Assembly: GCF_003576645.1 (NCBI RefSeq)
Contig: NC_044925.1
Coordinates: forward strand, 21,877,127 to 21,941,126
Length of the DNA: 64,000 nucleotides
Direction of reading: 5' to 3'
Source: Ipomoea triloba
Lineage: Eukaryota > Streptophyta > Magnoliopsida > Solanales > Convolvulaceae
Part shown: one piece after another, positions 47,280-60,869 of the stretch
Layout of the letters: every line of letters begins with the position of its first letter
How positions within the stretch are numbered: position 1 is the first letter of the stretch
Program-made: the position numbers and the translations under genes
The notes under the pieces: model-generated
The model's database searches: none
The model's input: the letters and a program-made list of their open reading frames with translations, nothing else
Told to the model about the DNA's origin: nothing

Positions 47280-50200
47280 TTACGAGGGAAACCCACAACT
47301 CGAGAATGTGCCTCATTTCTATGTAATAACCTGCAAAACCACACATGGAATAGGTAAATTACACTAAAAAAATTCAGTGCAATAGATTCAACCAAATTGT
47401 GTTGGTTTTAAGTTCAAGAATCATAATTCACTCATTTGACCATCTCTTTCGGAAGAAATGAAATGATTATTAACTATACAATTGTTCTACAATGATCCAT
47501 TGGGTTGATTTACAAGCATGCAAATAGGTAGTTTCTACTACACCTTTTTTTTTTTTGGGTATGCATGGCATGCATTAATTGACCTGAAAAGAAAAAAAAG
47601 AAAAAAAAAAAAGAGCTTTTTTTCTTCCTTTCCTTATAGTAAAGCCAGAATTTATTGCACACAAAAACAAAACTCTTTAAAAGTATACATAACATTTTTT
47701 TTTTAATGCAAAAATTTCTTCAACCAGTTGTAATCGGATATTAGAGTAGGGTTTGGGTGGATAATGTTAAGATGAGTATGAATCGCTAAATGGTTAAGGG
47801 CTAATGCGTATTAGCTGACATTTTAATTTTATATGTTGCAGCGGATCGATGATGTGAAATCTGTGGCAAAATAAAGAAAAATTGTGGGTCAAACTGTCTC
47901 CTCTGAATCATCATATATATCAGCCAATTAAATACCCTTTTCTAACTCTGATCTTCTGTATTTAGTTTAACCATTGCTTTACACAACACAACACACAGAC
48001 CATTAATATAGTAGATTATCTTTATGGATTCCCAACTTCCTTTTAATAATATGTTTTGTCGTCCCTCAAACTGTTGCCTGTCTTGCACAGTTGCAACTGC
48101 TCCTGCCCAACAAGTCAACTAACATATTAGTTAACTGAAATGAATTGGAAGCTGCAATTTCATTCCGGCCTCATCTTTCTTTAATCGTGTATATTCAATT
48201 CATTTATTTGGCCTATATATCCTTGATTTTCTTCTTAAATAATCCATGCCATAAATGTCTACATATCCTTCTTCTCTACTTCTTTTCTTTTAATTTGTTT
48301 AAACTATATTTTATATAAAAACTAATCAGAAATTCTCAACTTTCTTGTCTTGTTCCTATAGCTTTAAATACGTCTCCAAACTCAACTTTTTTTGCATGCA
48401 TATGAAGGTATTTTTAACATTTTAGATTAACATATAAAAGGCTGAACAATTAAATTTGAATGTATAAATAAGGAAAGTGGCACTTAGTCGGAACAAAAGT
48501 GTTACTAACTCTTTATTCAAATATCCATTTAATATACTCCAAGGCATTTATCGCACTATATATCCTTTATATATTGAAGTTATAAAATAAAATTATAAAT
48601 AATCATATTTATCTTTAAATAATAAGACCAGAATCAAATTGACAACAAATAATAAGGATAAATTAACTTAGACAAAATTACTGCATACGAAAATTAACTT
48701 TGGCCTCGTATCAATGACCTCGACATAACAACTTTACGAACTTATCAATTGATTATAATTGAAATTTTAATTTATATTTTTTCTTTTTCAGAAAAATTCA
48801 ACTTATTGCATGCTAAGAGAGAGAGAGAGAGCATTTGAATAGTCGGCGTCAACTCCCTAGGTGGTAGCCACTATTAAAACATATTCCAACAAAAAAAAAA
48901 TAAATGTATTCCCATTTCAACAATGTAACAATCCTATGTGCTTAAATGGTATTGATGAACTGTCAAAAGGAATTTTAAAAATGAAGCTATGCTAGCGAAG
49001 CACATTGTACTCAATTGGCACATTTATACCTCAACGACTTTTTTGACGGAAGGTCAAAAGATCAAACTCAGGTGGTAAGGTATTGACTCTTTGAACTACA
49101 AGTCCTACAACCGATAGAGAAAGTATATTAAACAAATATTCCGTACTACATTGTAATAGAGTCAATAGTACTAAAAAAGAATGAAGCCGCAGTTTGATAA
49201 GTAACAATCAATTGATTATACTTAATTATGAACACAATAATGTTCATTGTCATGCTTTTTGGTACAAGGATGTTTCAACTCACGCGGCAATAGGATTTTA
49301 AAATAAAACAATTTTCCCTTTTTGATAAAGTTTATCTAATTTAGATATTAAGATTTAAGATTATTATATATTGATAGATAGTGATATGTTTTTATGTATC
49401 GTATATTCGTATTTGACAATGATTACTATACATCATAAACTGCACAACAAAATTCTCTTTAAGTTAATTCATATTTATATAGTTAACAAATAAAATTATC
49501 ATAATGTTCTATTAATCTATGTAATTATATACAAAATTCAAGAGAAGTAGGCTCTGTTTGATATAGCATATTTTAATTTAGAGTTTTATAATTTATTTTA
49601 AATTACAAATAAGTTATAAACTCTATTTAATAAAACATAAGAAGTTTGACATAATAATGTATTTGTCAAGCACCTTGTGCTTAGATAGCATATAGACATG
49701 TAGTGATTCTCCCATATGAGAGGTCATAAGATCGAGCGTTGTTGACTCCTATGCTACAACGTATTTTGAAAGGCACACAATCTAAATAGCATAAGCTCTT
49801 TGCTTTTTAATTTTTTTTTTGTTTATTAATTTTAAAAAATGACACCATGTACCCTTCAGCTAATTCAACAATTACTTTTACCAAATATTTTAATTTTAAT
49901 TAGTTAGTTTATTGGCTACTACATTTTCTGCTTTCAATTACGCATGTCAACCAGAGTAGTAATATATCTTAACTTTTAGGTAATATTCCCGCCTATTCAG
50001 ACTAGCATAGAACAGAACTTCTAGATTAGTATGTTCTTTAACTACAAAAGAAGATTTCCAAACCACCGACAACTTGCTTAACAAGGAATATTTGTGCCTT
50101 TCTCTCCTTGGACTGATCAAACCTTTCAGACATACATTTCGCAAAACTTTATGTGAACCTGCTTTGCAAGGTTTACCTAATTATATATTATAATGCAAAT

Positions 50201-50859
50201 TAAAATCTTGAGCAACACGTACTGTCAATTACAAGTTATTTGGAATGAGTTTTTGTGATTATTCTAATCTGTAAGAGTTAGTTTTAGTTTCACTATTCGA
50301 TTATAGTGGCATTTTTATATTAAGTCTTATCATTTTAATTTCCCTACGTTACATTCTAAATTTCAATTTTTTGCCATGGTGTGTTTCGGTAGAGTGACCA
50401 ATGCAATTGAGATAGCCCACCACTTAAATCGTTCTATGAAAAATTGTTGGATGAATTGTGATTGATACCATCAACTTCTTTAAGCGTAGAAATTTCAATT
50501 GAAAAAAATAAGGATTTGAATGTTTGATGATAGTTGTGCTAGAACGGAATACACATTGTGTACTGTAAAGATATAGCCACTTTAATAATAGTTTATTTAT
50601 ACATATATATAATCAAGAACAAATTAAAACTTTATATTATCACGTGGATTATTTCTTTAAACAATCACACCAACAATTCAACAAATGGCCATTACCCAAG
50701 CTTGCAGGTAAGATGGCCATTACACAAATCAAATTTACTGCAATTTTCATATCACTATGAAAAAAAAAAACCTTATAAATCCTAAAATCTGAGGATTTTG
50801 TTTTTTTTGTTATCCTCTTTTATTTAACACGTTGCACGTACTAATGCATGGCCAACGAT
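47280..50859. other. Intergenic DNA, no gene seen
   Basis: AT-rich, with SINE-like 3' remnants near 49040-49180 (GAAGGTCAAAAGATCAAACT, then TACATTGTAATAGAGTCAAT) and near 49670-49790 (AGAGGTCATAAGATCGAGC). 50170-50859 contains the 3' flank of the ACS gene and little else. Short frames show no recognisable features. Confidence 0.5.
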
Positions 50860-52695
50860 CTAATTTGCGGCTTGAAACATTGGCGAAGACACAGGGGAGT
50901 GAGGAGACGAGATAAAATCGTCCAATTTTTTGAACGATAAACTGATCTGAAGCGATCTCCCCCTGCAAAGCTTCTTCTTAGCCGCCGCCGCCGCCTCCAC
51001 GCCCTTTTTCTTAAGCACGAAGGCTCTGATCCGCCGCAGCGCCACCCGCATGGTGGCGTCGTCCATGTTGGCGAAGCAGACCCGGAACCACCCCGGCTCG
51101 GAGCAATGGAACGAGCCGCCGTTGGACACGTTGAGCTTCACCTCATTGATTACGATGCGCCAGAGCTCCAGCTCGGCCTCGAAGCTCGGCTCCTTGAGAA
51201 GCCGCCTCAAATCCATCCACGCGAACAGCCCCGCGTTGCTGGACAACGTGCTTATGCCGACCTGCGCGAGCCCCCGCGTAAACGCGGCGTGTCGGGCGCG
51301 GAGCCTCTCCGAGCTCTCCCGCACGAATTTCTCCACGAAAACCTCGTCCGACAGCATGGACGCGACCAGGTGCTGCGTCTGAGTGGAAACCAGCCCGAAG
51401 CTCGACATCTTCCGGGCACAGCTCACCACTTTGTCGTTATAGGAGTAGAGGATTCCGACTCGGAAACCCGGGAACCCTAGATCCTTGGAGAGGCTATACA
51501 CAATATGAATCAGGTCCAGATTGACCGGGAATTCCTGGATAATCTCGGCAATGCTGATGAATTCCGGGCGATTGAACACCGTGGCGGCGTAGATTTCGTC
51601 GCAGATGAGGTGGATGTTCTTGTCGGCGATGAAACACACCACATCTCTTAAGGTTTCCCGGTCCAACACCGTGCCTAGCGGGTTGGATGGGTTATTAATC
51701 AGCAATCCTCTGACTCTGATGTTCTGTTCTTGAGCTTTTTCATATGCTATTTCCAGGGCCCCCCTGGTCACCTTGAAATCATTTGAACTCTCGCAGATAA
51801 CAGGGAACAGCTGCGCCCCTGTTCTCCACTTCAAATCTCTGTCAAATCTGCATTTCCAAAAAAAAAAAAAAAATCCCAAAAACTTTTAGCCGACAGGACA
51901 AGACAGTTAAAAGATGATTAAGAAACACAAGTACAGAACATAAACAGGACAAAAAATAAAAATTAAAACAGAAACATGAACTAATGAAGAAATTAAAGTG
52001 TTTCATATATACATACCCTGGATAATATGGGGTTGGGACAAGAAATGCATCCCCACGATCAGCCAAGCAAAACGCCAGCGTTTCGTGAGCTCCAGTTGCT
52101 CCTCCGCTCATAACTATCCGGTCTGGATTGAATGTCACTCTGTCTCCCCTCACTTTCTCCATGAATCTTGCCACTGCCTGTTGTTCAAAAATCATAAGTT
52201 GGAATGCTCATAACTTAGAAAAGGCCAAATTTGAGTAGTGTATGTGTTTCAATTCATACTTTTCTGAATTCTGGGAGGCCATGATAGTCTTGAAAGATAG
52301 CAATGTCCTTAAAATCCTCAGCCCCTTCAGGTGTACAGATGGAGGCTTTTGGGTTGCTCAATATCCAATCTTGGATCAAATCAAAACAAAGCTGTAAAAA
52401 CAACACCCAAACACAAGAAAATGAGCGAGCTGGGCTAATTAAGAGGCCGCCTAAAAGAAAAAAAGTGAGTAACATGCATGCATGCATGCATGAATGAATA
52501 ATGGATTTTGGTTAAAACCTGGTTTTCTGCTAAACCCATTTGAATGACACCCTGGGGATTTTGTGTTAGGTGAAAAGGATCATTCTCGAAGGCCTTCCAG
52601 CCATCAAAGTAGGCGGAGTTCTCCGCATGTCCATCGCTGGTAGCGATCGTGGAAAGCTTCATCTCATTCTTCAACTGGCTTGAGGTGAACTCCAT
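50860..52695 (-). CDS. ACS: 1-aminocyclopropane-1-carboxylate synthase, type 1
   Basis: Cytosolic PLP enzyme that converts S-adenosylmethionine to ACC, the committed step of ethylene synthesis. The four exons are 52519-52695, 52260-52391, 52017-52177 and 50860-51847, all GT-AG. Total 1458 bp, 485 residues, the normal ACS length. Seen in order: GLAENQ (54-59), [10 protein letters not shown] (91-100), [20 protein letters not shown] (spanning the end of exon 3), TPYYPG (152-157), NNPSNPLGT (208-216), [10 protein letters not shown] (239-248) and [14 protein letters not shown] with PLP-binding Lys278. The C-terminal tail has RSLQISLSF, a CDPK-type site around Ser459, and [10 protein letters not shown] with three Ser-Pro MAPK sites. 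That makes it type 1, like ACS2/ACS6, whose protein is stabilised by phosphorylation. I cannot tell which numbered paralogue it is. Ser/Ala/Lys-rich [14 protein letters not shown] precedes the tail. Confidence 0.95.
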
Positions 52696-52790
52696 TTCAC
52701 AAATAAGCCTTTTTTTTTTTTTTTTTTAATGTTTCAGGTTAGAATGATTTTCCTTTTTTTCTTAGTAGTTGTCTGGTCGGAGTGATGGGG

Positions 52791-52800
52791 GTTTATATAG
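52791..52800 (-). promoter_or_regulatory. Putative TATA box of ACS
   Basis: CTATATAAAC on the minus strand, about 96-105 bases upstream of the ACS start codon. With transcription starting about 30 bases downstream, this would give a short 5' UTR of roughly 65-75 bases, which includes an A-rich tract just before the ATG. Position and match are good, but there is no transcript evidence. Confidence 0.55.
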
Positions 52801-54917
52801 CAGGAAATCAAGAGATGAGAAGAAAGATAATGATAGTGTAGTCTGAAGTTTCGGTGAAATTGTTGAAAGAGTACAAGAAAATATGAGGGATAGGTACCTG
52901 TTGCTGTTAGGCGGCTGGTTACATACGTATTGTTAATGACCTGTATACCATAGTATGTATTTAATAATCTATAATATATATAGGGGGAGAGATATAGTAT
53001 ATACTATATTGTATGTGCAAACAGTCAAACAGAGACATGGTCCCCTGTAATACATCTCCCCTCCCTAATGCTCCTATTCATCCTTCCAATTTTACTATTT
53101 CAGTAGTCCCGCCCACAGCTCTCACTTGATTTGATATTTCTCTTTCCATTACTTATTTATCCAGACAGTGGCGGTGCAATCTCCGCTTTCTTGGAATTAA
53201 ATTTTACTACTCCCTTCCTCCCGTAATCTCGTCTGAGAGATCTTTATTCATGAAATATGAAAAATCAAGATTAAATGTAATGTGTACTAGTAAATGTAAT
53301 ATTAAATCATGAATAAAATATTTATTACTTATAAGAAAAAATATAATAATTTTTATGAAAATTAAAATAATACTTTTATATCAGTATTACATTTGTCATC
53401 AAAAGTATTATGCTTTTTTCTTATAAGTAACAAATACTTTATTTCTAATCAGTATTACATTTGTTAGTATGAGTATTACATTTACATATAGACCCGACCC
53501 GACACCTCTCACGGATAAAATTTCGTGAGATAATCTCAGACAAGTGTAACCCCATTTTATGAGTCTAATTTGGTTAACGATATTTGACTAAAGTTATTTT
53601 TAATTTAACTTTTCATAATATTAAGTTAGTATATAAAATTTATATATATAGAAACTAAATTAAAAGTACTATTAAACAAAAAAAAAATTTAAAAATTATT
53701 AAAGAAAAAAAAATTAATTTGATTAATGGATAATTAATAGGACATGTAAAATGAGAGAAATGTAGTATTATATTATCATATTCGAAAATTCAATATTTTT
53801 TTTTATTTTTAAAATTATTCTAATTCACCTTTAAAATATAATTAATATAACCTTTAAAATATAATAATAGTAATGCTTAAAATCACTATAAAAGAAAAAA
53901 AAAAGTTAAAAGCTGTACAAATTATGTGAAAAGCAATAATATTGCAATATGGATTTGAATCTATGATATAACGATTGAACTTGTAATACATAATAGAGGA
54001 AAAAAATTGGTATAACAATGTCGACAATTATACTATGAATCATGGTCTATATTATTACAAAGTAAATCACTAATAATTTAATAAGTGTTTATTTTTCATA
54101 TACTGAAAGTTTATTTTTAATGTATTAAACGTTATTTTTAGGTAATATACTAAAAATAAACTACTATACATTAAAAATGAACATGTAATATATTAAAAAT
54201 TAACATTTAATATATTAAAAATAAACTTGTATATTAAGTTCCAACAGTATAATGATTAGACAATGCCATGCCAAATTGAAAGTCTCATCCTTTTAGAGAT
54301 GAAGTTAGCCTTAATCAGTAGTCAGTACCCATAATATTATATGCATTTTATTTAATTTTTATTTTATTTTTTATTACATGCTGACATGATATGCTCATAT
54401 GCTTTAGATAGATGCTTTAAATATCATTTCTTTTTCTATTAAGAAGTTAATTAAATTGCAAAAGAACACTATATGAACGTGATCAAACGAGTGAAGTGTC
54501 CAACTGGTTTCTTAATCTATATGTTTTTCTATCTTTGTTACAACATTTACAATTTAATTTATTCAAAAATTAAAGTTAAAAATGTATGCTCCTCAATGTG
54601 ATCTCTCATTTGGAAGAGACAGTTATATCGTTACCGCTTGATTACAAGGTCTTTGGGCTTGTTAGGATGTATTTAGTTAGTCATATTCTATTTCTATTTG
54701 CTTTGTTTAATTAAAATGATAAAAAGTCGTACCGACAACAAAAAGATAATGGGAAAACACGGCAATACGAGCAAAGGAAAATATTTTCATAAGGATTTTC
54801 CCCCATAAGAACCAAAAATGGACAGACTGTTGTGATTCTCATGGGTACACTTTGGTATACATGTTTTGCCGTTTTGGTAGAATTTTGACACTTGGTATAT
54901 ATGTTTTTGTTGAATTT

Positions 54918-54979
<62 letters not shown>

Positions 54980-56890
54980 GTTATTATTTATTACGTACTG
55001 TAATTAAATTGCAAGCCACATATACTTTTAGGGCATGATCATGATTCACATACAACATTATCGTATCAGCTAATTTTGTCGGAGAAACTAATTGTGCAGC
55101 CACAATGAATACATGGACACCATATGAAAATAGTTGCTCTTGTGATAAGTAAGAATGAATCTCAATTGTAAGTTTAAAAAACAAATACAATTAGATTTAA
55201 TCACGAAATTAAGAGGCGATGATACTTTTTTTTTTTTTAAAGAATATTTAAATAACTAAACTATATGTTATTTATCACGAAATGATGTGTGTTTAGAGTA
55301 AATACATATAGGATAAAATGATGCATGCATGTTTGGACAGTCATATTTAGTCTAAAAATTATGTGTTAATTAAGAAATTAAAGTCTGTCCAATACGTACG
55401 TATTTAGTTTAAAATATGTAGGCTTTTGTAAACTGATATGCGTGTTTACTTGATGCCTAAAAACTTCTGCATATTTATCAAATGTCTTTGGTTCTTTAAT
55501 TTAAATTGATGCACACTTATATACCATGTAAAATTTTACCCAAAGCAAGGTGTGTTTACCCTAAAATGATATTTTATTTCAAAGTGATGTTGGTTTTATC
55601 CTCAAAGTGGTGCATGTAAGTCTTTAAAAGTACGTGAATATTATAATGTTATATGTTATTATTTGATAGATGTATAAAAATATGCATGAAACTTAGATCA
55701 TGTGAGATGTTCAAAAGAAGTTTTACCTCATTTATATCATATCACATTAGCGAAAATCTTATGTCACTTAAACAGTTAAACTTTTATCAAATTAGCAAGC
55801 GCATAATTAACATCACAATAAAAATAACATACTTAATAATTTAATAGTGCGTCCCAAGCGGCCAAATATAGTAAAGAAGATGTGTATTCCGTGAACTCAA
55901 TACTATTCAATAGCTCAGTAGATGAAATATAATTCTCATACAAGAAAATTATGAGTTTAATTCTAGTCAACATTTTTTTAGTTAAACCCGTTATATATGA
56001 TATTCTTAGTGTGACATATCTTTTATAAATAATTTATGACTATTATACAGGAGCAAAATTTATGTGATGCGTATATTTAAAAAAAAAAAAAAAAAACCTC
56101 CGTACTAAATAAATATGCATGTGAAGAGGCAAAGATGTAAGTAGCACATGGGGAGTCAGGACAACAGTACAAGGTCAGCCAGGACGCAAGTACGCAAGGT
56201 ACATGAAACATATGTTTCGCAAAAAACTCAACGTCCTTAATTCACATTTAGGAGACCGTCTTGCTTCAGATTATATAACATAATGAAAGGAATATAAATT
56301 TTAAAATGTCACGGTTCATATTTGGTCATGTTTTCTTACTTTCATAGGCTAATGTAACATTTTTCAAAGACTACAACGTACTGTCCACATAAGATTTTGA
56401 AGCTAGGGAATTTAATTCCCTCACAACTCTTGGGTATTCTAACATTCTTGAGCATATTTTACTATTTTTTATTTTATTTATATTTATTATGAAATATAGT
56501 TATATTTTATGTTAGTTTATTATTATTTTATTTCTTATTAAGTCATGTTAACTTATAAAGTAATTTTGTTTCTCAATTTCAAACTCTTAGTTAATTATTT
56601 TTTAGATCATGTACTTATATATGTTACCATTGCCCTATTTATTTATTTTAAGTTTGAAATTTATTAAAATACATCAAAATATGTTAAAGGAATTAAAGTA
56701 AAAAAAATTATAAAAATAACCCTCTACGTAACTTAATGCTTCACCGTCTACGTGTCATGTAAATAAAATTATCATCATCACAGGACCGAGAGGGTCCTTA
56801 GAAAAAAACATGTGATAATACAAAAATCATGTTTCACTTTTTTCGGAGTTATATATTCTTCTCAAAAGGTTGAACCCCTAATCTCAAGGG
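52801..56890. other. Intergenic DNA, no gene seen
   Basis: The first 300 bases are the likely ACS promoter. Beyond that lie AT-rich repeats: ATTACATTTG-type phrases at 53270-53480, TATTAAAAATAAAC-type phrases at 54110-54230, an ATA microsatellite (54919-54972) and a SINE-like phrase near 55905-55975. I recognise no coding sequence. Confidence 0.5.
54919..54972. repeat. ATA microsatellite
   Basis: About 18 uninterrupted ATA/AAT trinucleotide units. Confidence 0.9.
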
Positions 56891-56974
56891 TCCTCACGCC
56901 CCTGGCCCAATAAAATATCTGGGAAGAACACAAATGCGTAGTATCTGTTCATACATACTTTTCTCAACCTATTG

Positions 56975-57055
56975 AAGCACAAAGAGCGGGATTAAACCGG
57001 TGACCTCTCACTTAGGAGGGCCACAGCTATGCCGCTTGACCACAAGGTATTTTGC
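56975..57055 (-). mobile_element. tRNA-derived SINE-like element, 5' part
   Basis: On the minus strand, box A TGGTCAAGCGGC (complement of 57031-57042) is identical to that of the element at 7480, and box B-like GGTTTAATCCC lies at the complement of 56988-56998. The phrase CTTTGTGCTTCAATAGG follows, matching the CTTTGTGCTTACAT of the 7480 copy. The 3' half is poorly preserved. Confidence 0.6.
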
Positions 57056-57944
57056 TTAAACATGCATTTAATTGAGTATATATAAATTAATTTGAAATCA
57101 GTTTATCGTATTCAATAAAGATAAGCAACTACGCCAATAGTGTGTATGAGATAAACTTCATTCTTATCTAATAGCTCGATATAAAAAATTATATTTCACC
57201 TACTTGATCATCGTTTTCAAGCTATTTATGACGATATTGAACTATATTTTACACAGGTTAATTGTCATGAATGAAAATATCAGAAAAGATTTAAAAAAAA
57301 AAAAAAAAAGAAAAGAAAAGATATTCCCATAATCTACCAAACCCTTCAGGTTTCCACTATCCAACTTAGGAATGAAAAGATGGGAAAAGGTATAAGCGAA
57401 ATTTAAATACATAATTAATTCTTCCATTATTGGAGGTACTTCTATAGTTCTATTGATCTATTCTTGTATTATTAAATTGGTCAATTTATTTATTTTATAA
57501 TTCATTGATTTTTAAAGAGTATAAATATGATTATAGAAAGAGTTCTATTTAAGCATTTGGTTGGTTTAAAGAAAGAAAATGGAATAAACAATTAAAAATA
57601 ATATTTATATCCAAAATAGTATATTTGCTTACACATATTCAAATACATACATATGTGTCTGTGCATGCACGCCTGCAATGTGTGTATTATATATATAATG
57701 CTATTTTTAATATTATACAAAATAACTATTTTTAAAATTCAAAAATAACTAATATCAAACACTCTTTGAAAATGACTATTCTGTTGCAAATGGAATAGCC
57801 ATTCTGATATCATTTTTGAAAATAAAAATACAAAATTTGTACGAATTCTTCTGACATGTGATGCGTAATACAAAATACTTTTTTTTTACCAAAAGTGTAA
57901 TACTCTTTTTATTTTTTTATTATTATTATATTATTATTATTATT

Positions 57945-58100
57945 ATTGGTTCTATTACAATGTAGTATCTTATCCATATTTTTTCTATTTGTTGCACTCC
58001 AAGAGTCAATGCCCCACCACAGGAGTTCGATCATGCGACCTTCCCTCAAAGAGAACTATAGAGGTGCCTCTGATGAGCACAAGGTGTTTGGCAAAGTGTA
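57945..58100 (-). mobile_element. tRNA-derived SINE-like element
   Basis: On the minus strand, ACCTTGTGCTCATCAGAGGC stands where box A would be, GCATGATCGAACTCC (complement of 58021-58035) resembles box B, and GACTCTTGGAGTGCAAC and ACATTGTAATAGAACC follow, matching the body and 3' end of the 7480 copy. The A box is degenerate. Confidence 0.55.
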
Positions 58101-59335
58101 ATACTCATTAACATTAGACAATTGTAATAATAAATAGATTATATTGTGTCAATCTTAGTCAACTTAGTTGGATAGTTAGCTTAATAACCACAAAGTTTCA
58201 AATTTAACTTTTTATGAAAGCTGTTTATTGAGTTCGATTAGAGTTACATGCGTCCTATCTAAAATGCATATTCGGATAACGGTTACAGACTTTTCCATAA
58301 TTAAAAAAAAAAAAATTAAACTGAACAAGTTGGCCTGGTGTGGAAATCTGATCTGAATGGAAATTGGATTTGAACACCATTGTTAGTGATTGAACAACAC
58401 TTCTGGTAGGGTTATTCTGAATGGAACTAAATCTTCCCAGAATTGAATGAGCAACACAATCAACTTAAATTACGACAACTCAATTTAATTACTACCAAAT
58501 TAAATATATATATTTGAAAATATGCATTATTAATGAGTTGATAACTACTGTTGACGTAACTAAACAACCGACATTACATTTGTTGCACGGATGGCATACA
58601 CACACACCGCCTATATGTGCTGGCAGAATCTCAGGAAACTTCACCCTATCGCATTGTTCCTCAATTATTAACACACGTACGTGTAGATCCTAACGTTGAC
58701 CACTTCATATGAAACTCCAACGGATCCGATTTTATAATTAATTTTTTTTTTTAAGTTCGATTCTCTGAAAAAAAAAAAAAAGAGAGAGAGAGAGAGATAT
58801 TCTAATCATATTAAGTTATGGAAAAAAAATTAAATTCTTTTCAATTTATCTTTTTTTTTGGTCGTGATAATATTATAGTAAAAGTATCGAGATTTTTTCT
58901 TAAATTTGTATTGTTTTGAAGTTGGTACTTAGTACATGTCATGGGGTTCTTTTTTTTTTTTTTTTAAAAACATTTTTAATTGGGTTTTGGAATTTTGATC
59001 CTCATACAAGCACTCGACTTGGCCTGTCACGCATGCACATATTAATAAATTGTTTTGGCATAGTCCTTGTACTTTCGCTACATGAGTTGTATGTCACTTT
59101 GTCAGATTATACTGGCTTCTAACTCATAATTATGAAAAGTTTTATATCATTACTTTTTAGTAAGTTGGGCATTAAACGTTTAGTTTAATTTGAAAATCAA
59201 ATTAAATATTTCATATTGGCATTAAAATTGAATCAAATGGTTTTATCATCTTACTCAAATATTTTGATTTGTTTTCTTTTTAAACCAACCTGAAATCTAG
59301 AAGATCATATTTGAGTGGACGTTAAAAGGAAATTA
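58101..59335. other. Intergenic DNA, no gene seen
   Basis: AT-rich unique-looking sequence with A/T homopolymers and a short GA run (58780-58797). No feature beyond short accidental frames. Confidence 0.5.
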
Positions 59336-59339
59336 TATA

Positions 59340-60660
59340 AATCACCAAAATTATGTAACTTGATGGATATATTAAGAATGTGTCCAGGCCAAAGCAAATC
59401 AATCTGAATGAAGATGGAGAGCTAACCTAGACAAGGTCAGCCCAAGCTGGATAAGGCCAACCACGAGGTCGGCCATGACTCGGGCTCAGCCACCGTGGTC
59501 TCCTACGATATTGGAAACGGAGGCCACAAAGACGCTTAACCGGCAAGGTTGGCCTCACGAGTCGACCTCCAAGCGTGGTTGGGCGAAGGTCGATTCTCGT
59601 GGGTCGCACTATTTGCGGGGAGTTGGTTAGACTTACTACTTTAAATAAGCATTCTTTGTCCTCATTTACCCTTTAGGACTCGTCTTATCTTGTAACCTTA
59701 TTACACAAGCTCTTAATACAAGGACACTTTATATCTTTCAAATTCCATACTTGTCTTTATATTATATTCCCATAATTAATCAGAATTAGTTAGTTTGGGC
59801 CACCCAAGTTAATTAATTCCATCATTGGTGCTTTCATTGAGAGATCGACAAACAAGCTCGAGTGTGCTCCTTATTTTTTGAACTTTCCATAGCAATGTCG
59901 AGGTCCAATTCTCGCAACTCTAGCAATTCTAACGTTACCCCAAGCGAAAACAACCTCAACGAGGACACGAACTGACAAACCCTCCCCTTGGGGTCGGGGA
60001 GGGACCTATGAGATCTATTGAACAAAAAAGGCAATGTGGGGTGGGGGGCGGGGCGGGGGCGGGGGAGACCCCAATAGCTCTGCCACCGACCCCGAGCCTC
60101 TAAGACAGAGTGGTTGTGATTCAACAACCCACAACCATGTTAGCCTAGCTCATCTAAGGGAATCAAAGGTGTGGTGCAACCCCATAAACTGACAACGCCA
60201 CCGAGGTGCCATGTGAGGCTACGCATGGGCAACCGACCCCAAGCTCATTATCCCTGGGGCTGAGACGGACTCAAGTCCAAGCCGATGTAGAGGTCAATTC
60301 GCCTAGTGCGACCCCAAGTGTCGACCTCAATTCCATGAGAGAGGGAGGGGTCCGAGCTCACCTTACTTTGGCTCATAGCTGACCTCAATTTGATTGAACC
60401 CCGCTTTTTGCCAAGCACACATTAAGGGACTCGTCCTGTCCTAGGCTGACATGCTCATGATTTTCAGTGCTCACACCGAAGGGCTCGCCCATTTCCCTTA
60501 CTCCAAGAAGTCGAGCTTGCGTTGAAGAACCTTACTCGCCTGCCGAAATTGAGGCCATAATTTGTTGAGCCCGTGCCAAAGGTTGCGCCTCGTTTTGGGA
60601 AGACAAGCCTGTGACTTACCGAGCTCATCACATTTTGACTCTACTATTCCATAGTAACCA
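59340..60660 (+). mobile_element. Ty3-type LTR retrotransposon fragment (LTR end and gag start)
   Basis: The GC-richer segment is unlike its surroundings. 59660-59770 has the look of an LTR R/U5 part (CTTGTAACCTTATTACACAA, later TTAATTAATTCCATC). TTGGTGCTTTCATTGAGAG (59825-59843) is a motif that in many plant Ty3 elements lies just downstream of the 5' LTR. An ATG at 59895 begins MSRSNSRNSSNSNVTPSENN, a gag-like Ser/Asn-rich start that ends at a stop after 27 codons. The remainder (60000-60650) is degenerate. No pol domains or second LTR are in the window, so it is a decayed 5' fragment. Exact LTR borders are not resolved. Confidence 0.5.
60037..60066 (+). other. G-rich tract with G-quadruplex potential
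   Basis: Within 30 bases there are five to six runs of four to six G separated by single T or C. It lies in the degenerate gag region of the LTR-element fragment and stands out from the AT-rich window. Confidence 0.75.
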
Positions 60661-60869
60661 CTTCACAACATTTTGAGTTGGTTTAATGTAATAATAACAA
60701 TGTTATTATAACAATGTATATATAATTATAGTAGTAATAAAAAATCGGTAAAAACAAGGCCAATAGGCCACTCCCATTGAGAGTTAAACTTGTAACGTTG
60801 TAGTTATTAAATTAATAGTCTGACCAACTTAGCTGGGTAAGCCAAGTTATATTAACATGTTAATTGACA

